Shown: one piece after another, positions 61,194-64,000 of the stretch | How positions within the stretch are numbered: the stretch's first letter is position 1 | Layout of the letters: each line of letters opens with the position of its first letter | Assembly: GCF_036825535.1 (NCBI RefSeq) | Contig: NZ_CP098813.1 | Location: 186,001 to 250,000 of the forward strand | DNA length: 64,000 nt | Direction of reading: 5' to 3' | DNA from: Parasalinivibrio latis | GTDB taxonomy: Bacteria > Pseudomonadota > Gammaproteobacteria > Enterobacterales > Vibrionaceae | The notes under the pieces: generated by a model | What the model saw: only the letters and a program-made list of their open reading frames with translations | What the model was told of the DNA's origin: nothing | Databases searched by the model: none | Program-made: the position numbers and the translations under genes

Positions 61194-62528
61194 TCAGTTT
61201 TCTACATAAGCCAGGTGCGTAAACCTCCGCCTAAATGCAGAAACATCTTTTGCCACTTCGCTCAATGGGCGGGTTTCCAACAAGCAATCGGCAAAAAACC
61301 GCGCAATGTCCTGCATGTCGGCTTCATTCATGCCTGCACGTACTATCTCTGGTGTTCCCAAACGAAGGCCATTCATATCTCCGGCCACCTCACCCACCGG
61401 CAGACCAATCCCGCAGGTGAGGATGTTAGCCTTTCTCAGTTGTTTTGCCATAGCCTGCCCTCCCCCAAAACCTACAGCTTCGATCGCAAACTGGTGTGAA
61501 GTTGTAGGAATTTCCTCATTTCCGTTGTTGACCCTGAAAACAGGCATCCCGAGCGACTGACACTCTTGAGCCAAAGCTGCAGACGTAGAAATCATTGCCC
61601 TGGAATATGCCTCTCCATATATTTTCCAATCCACCAGCGACGCTGCGAGAGCGGCAGATTTTGCAACATCGAAATTAGCCGTAAGTCCTGGGAATGCGAT
61701 TACATCTATGCGCTCCATCAGTGAAGCATCGTTGGAGACGATTAACCCTCCCGGCGGCCCGCCAAGGCTTTTGTAGGTACTCATCGTCATCAGGTGAGCC
61801 CCTTCTGCAAGAGGGTTGGGCCAGCTTTTCCCTGCTATCACACCGCATTGATGCGCAGCATCAAACATAACGTAAGCCCCCACTTCGTCAGCTATTTCGC
61901 GAATACAGGCAACCGGGTGGGGAAGCAGGTTCAGGCTGCCACCAATGGTGATTAGGGCGGGCTTTACCGCTTTCACCTGCCTGGCCAGTGCATCCGTATC
62001 AACAGTGTATTTCTGCGAATCCACCGCCATTTCAACAATATTGAGTCCATACAGACCTGCGGCTCCGGCGAGGTGATGCGTTACATGCCCGCCAATCGAT
62101 GCCGGTGGTACCAATACAGTGTCGCCCGGTTTGGTGGTCGCGATAAATGCGTATAAGTTTGCCATTGCGCCGGAGGACACCCGGATCTCCGCGAAAGAGG
62201 ACTCAAACACTTCACAGGCTAATTGCGCTGCAATAAGCTCAATTTTCTCGATCGCTTCCAGTCCCATTTCATATTTGTCACCGGGATACCCAAGCGAAGG
62301 ACGTGATCCCAGCCCGGACGCAAGTAAAGCCTCGGCTTTCGGGTTCATGATGTTGGTGGCAGGATTCAGGTTAAGGCAGTCTTTTTCATGGATGTCGCGG
62401 TTCTGAGCGGCCAATTCATACAGTGACGAAACCAGTTCACTCCCTTGCTTTACGTCATACGCAGCCAATATTTCTGCTGCAAAGGCATTCAGTTCATCAG
62501 TCATCCACGGACGCGGGAAATAATCCAT
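61194..62528 (-). CDS. Serine hydroxymethyltransferase-like PLP enzyme
   Basis: A 444-residue fold-I PLP enzyme related to serine hydroxymethyltransferase but clearly not the housekeeping GlyA. It has SLGYPGDKYEMG near 77-88, SSGAMANLYAF near 117-127, MFDAAHQCGVIAG near 199-211 and the PLP lysine in STYKSLGGPPGG near 230-241. It may act on serine, threonine or a methylated analogue. AAGGAGG five bases before ATG 62528 is excellent. It diverges from a LysR regulator whose likely operator lies between them. Confidence 0.85.
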   Translation of the reverse strand: MDYFPRPWMTDELNAFAAEILAAYDVKQGSELVSSLYELAAQNRDIHEKDCLNLNPATNIMNPKAEALLASGLGSRPSLGYPGDKYEMGLEAIEKIELIAAQLACEVFESSFAEIRVSSGAMANLYAFIATTKPGDTVLVPPASIGGHVTHHLAGAAGLYGLNIVEMAVDSQKYTVDTDALARQVKAVKPALITIGGSLNLLPHPVACIREIADEVGAYVMFDAAHQCGVIAGKSWPNPLAEGAHLMTMSTYKSLGGPPGGLIVSNDASLMERIDVIAFPGLTANFDVAKSAALAASLVDWKIYGEAYSRAMISTSAALAQECQSLGMPVFRVNNGNEEIPTTSHQFAIEAVGFGGGQAMAKQLRKANILTCGIGLPVGEVAGDMNGLRLGTPEIVRAGMNEADMQDIARFFADCLLETRPLSEVAKDVSAFRRRFTHLAYVEN

Positions 62529-62600
62529 ATTGGCCTCCTTACGACAATCATCAGTACAAACGGCCAACGTGTTGTGGCCCATGTATTTCTATCTGACCGT

Positions 62601-62620
62601 TTTGGGCAAATTTGCTCAAA
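62601..62620. promoter_or_regulatory. 20-bp near-perfect palindrome, probable LysR operator
   Basis: TTTGGGCAAATTTGCTCAAA is symmetric except for one pair; its core GCAAATTTGC is a perfect palindrome. It is centred 82 bases from the SHMT-like start and 55 from the LysR start, in the 137-base divergent gap. Confidence 0.6.
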
Positions 62621-62665
62621 TGGATTATTTTTTGTTTATGACCAAAAATTTTAGGGGCTTAATCT

Positions 62666-63544
62666 GTGCGTTCACAACGTTACCCTCACCTTCCCCCAAT
62701 GGAGACACTTATTGCATTTGAAGCGGCCGCAGAACATGAAAGCTTCGCAAAAGCGGGTAAAGAATTGTTTTTATCGGCTTCCGCGGTGGCATACCAAATT
62801 AAAAAACTCGAACATTCTCTGGGTGTAAGTCTTTTCATTCGCCATGGAAAAGGAGTGACACTCAACCTGAAAGGGCGAGATTTTTTGCTCCATGTCAGAG
62901 AGACACTGAAAAAAATTGAGGCGGATTCGGACCGGTTAAAACACGCACGCCACCAGCCTCTGCTGTTGTTAACGCAACATGCTATCGCCCAATTGTGGCT
63001 TCAGGAAAACCTGGGGCTTTATCAGGATGATTTCCCGGATCACGAGCTCGAAATATCTGCAGTCAGCACCATTTCGCCCGAACCGGAAAATGCCGACATG
63101 GCAATAGGCTATTTTCAGGAAGACCCGGGTAAACCCTGGGTGAAGCTTTGGGATGAATATCTTTTACCGGTTGCATCCCCCGAATATAGAGAAGAAATTC
63201 CCGCTCTCTACTATGACGCACAGTGGAATGACGATTGGAGACCGTGGCGGCATGTGTTGATGCAATTTGAGGAAAACCGGATGCGGCGTTCAAGCCTGTA
63301 TACCTTGATTCACCAGGCTGTCCTGCAAAACCATGGCGTCATGGTCGCCCGTCTTTCACTTATCGGAAAGGATCTCTCCAACCAACTTTTGGTGCCCTGG
63401 CCAGACCGGCACAGTACGCCACTAAAATCCGGTGGGTACTATTTTTATTGTTCAACCGCCTGCCGACACCACCCGGTAGCGAACCATTTTGGGGAGTGGA
63501 TTAAACAGTACGTACCTGATACCGGTGCGGTACTAAAAATGTAG
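62666..63544 (+). CDS. LysR-family regulator (GcvA-like)
   Basis: A 292-residue LysR protein. The N-terminal winged helix-turn-helix has LIAFEAAAEHESFAKAGKEL near 15-34 and SASAVAYQIKKLEHSLGVSL near 37-56; the effector domain ends at residue 290. The sequence is of the GcvA/AmpR sort. It probably controls the divergent SHMT-like gene through the palindrome at 62601-62620. The start is GTG 62666 with AGGGG about ten bases upstream. Confidence 0.92.
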   Translation: MRSQRYPHLPPMETLIAFEAAAEHESFAKAGKELFLSASAVAYQIKKLEHSLGVSLFIRHGKGVTLNLKGRDFLLHVRETLKKIEADSDRLKHARHQPLLLLTQHAIAQLWLQENLGLYQDDFPDHELEISAVSTISPEPENADMAIGYFQEDPGKPWVKLWDEYLLPVASPEYREEIPALYYDAQWNDDWRPWRHVLMQFEENRMRRSSLYTLIHQAVLQNHGVMVARLSLIGKDLSNQLLVPWPDRHSTPLKSGGYYFYCSTACRHHPVANHFGEWIKQYVPDTGAVLKM

Positions 63545-63644
63545 ACAGACAGTAGCTATTTAAGTCGCCAGAAATAATTCACTGAGCAATCATTCGAATA
63601 TTATGGTCCAAAATCAACCTATTAATATAAACCGGAGACATACT

Positions 63645-64000
63645 ATGCTTGCGGGCATTCACCATACCGCCATTATCTGTTCGGATTACCCTGCTTCAAA
63701 ACATTTCTATGCAAATGTGCTCGGCTTACAAATTATTGCTGAAAATTACAGGGCATCCCGGGATTCCTGGAAACTTGATCTGGCCCTTCCCGACAGTACT
63801 CAAATTGAATTGTTTTCCTTCCCGGATGCCCCTTTGAGGATGAGTTATCCTGAAGCTCGGGGCCTTAGGCACCTGGCGTTCAGGGTAAAAGACATTGAAG
63901 CGGTTATAGCGCATTTGACAGCTCACCACGTTAAATGTGAACCGGTGCGGACAGATGAATTCACCGGAGCGCGTTACACCTTTTTCCCAGACCCTGATGG
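63645..64000 (+). CDS. gloA2: VOC-family glyoxalase I-like protein GloA2/YaeR (3' truncated)
   Basis: The first 118 residues are present; the frame runs off the window. It follows E. coli YaeR closely: HHTAIICSDYPASKHFYANV near 6-25, RASRDSWKLDLALPDS near 37-52, IELFSFPDAP near 55-64 and GLRHLAFRVKDIE near 72-84. The metal ligands His6, Glu56 and His75 are visible. It is a metal-dependent VOC enzyme of unclear substrate. It follows the LysR gene after 100 bases and may be separate from it. Confidence 0.88.
   Translation, partial: MLAGIHHTAIICSDYPASKHFYANVLGLQIIAENYRASRDSWKLDLALPDSTQIELFSFPDAPLRMSYPEARGLRHLAFRVKDIEAVIAHLTAHHVKCEPVRTDEFTGARYTFFPDPD

Noticed and set aside
1..64000. CRISPR arrays, tRNA or rRNA genes, intact insertion sequences and prophage genes.
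   Set aside because: No regularly spaced direct repeats, no RNA-gene signatures and no transposase, integrase or phage structural genes were recognised on either strand.

Overview
The window looks like a chromosomal piece of a gammaproteobacterium of moderate G+C, probably a marine Vibrionales- or Alteromonadales-type organism. AdiA, PdxY, AaaT/YhhY and GloA2/YaeR closely resemble their E. coli counterparts as I remember them, and the DUF2860 outer-membrane protein and DUF6482-like protein are kinds I associate with Vibrio relatives. No rRNA, tRNA, CRISPR array or intact insertion sequence was seen.

Bases 1-32568 are one large exopolysaccharide and exosortase A (XrtA/PEP-CTERM) locus. On the left are an ATP-grasp/tyrosine-phosphatase fusion, a WalW-like deacetylase, a Wzx-type flippase, a three-gene GDP-D-glycero-D-manno-heptose pathway (hddC, gmhA, hddA) and an O-antigen-ligase-like protein. 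A tightly packed minus-strand operon (19685 to 7959) encodes the initiating sugar transferase, CE4 deacetylase, FemAB-like protein, XrtA-EpsI fusion, acyltransferase, amidotransferase and three glycosyltransferases. Diverging from it is a plus-strand operon (20087 to 25840) for export: lipoprotein export channel, Wzz-like chain-length protein, tyrosine autokinase, outer-membrane beta-barrel and secretion ATPase. The locus ends with the two-component pair PrsR/PrsK, a sigma-54-type regulator and its kinase. No PEP-CTERM substrate protein lies in the window.

Between the export operon and prsRK sits the most interesting part, a four-gene minus-strand module (28960 to 25851): a twin-arginine-exported protein of unknown function, a PqqD-like peptide-binding protein, an HPr-kinase-like kinase and an NTP_transf_5 nucleotidyltransferase. 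The last three are the kinds of protein used to phosphorylate lasso peptides on a C-terminal serine, and the exported protein ends in serine. A sigma-54-type promoter lies just upstream, which would suit control by PrsR.

Bases 33039-46092 hold an SDR enzyme, two stand-alone glycosyltransferases, a DUF445 protein, an acid-resistance or polyamine pair (PotE-like antiporter and AdiA arginine decarboxylase) facing pdxY, which makes the PLP cofactor that AdiA needs, and small housekeeping or stress genes. Bases 46171-64000 carry a GGDEF-EAL protein, a MATE pump, eptA-dgkA for lipid A modification and diacylglycerol recycling, a PhzF protein, a DUF2860 barrel plus potassium channel, a cupin, a LysE exporter, a DUF134/NifX/cysteine-tail iron-sulfur-type operon with a perfect 16-bp palindrome upstream, a catalase with an OxyR-like site, a serine-hydroxymethyltransferase-like enzyme divergent from a LysR regulator with a near-perfect 20-bp palindrome between them, and the start of gloA2.
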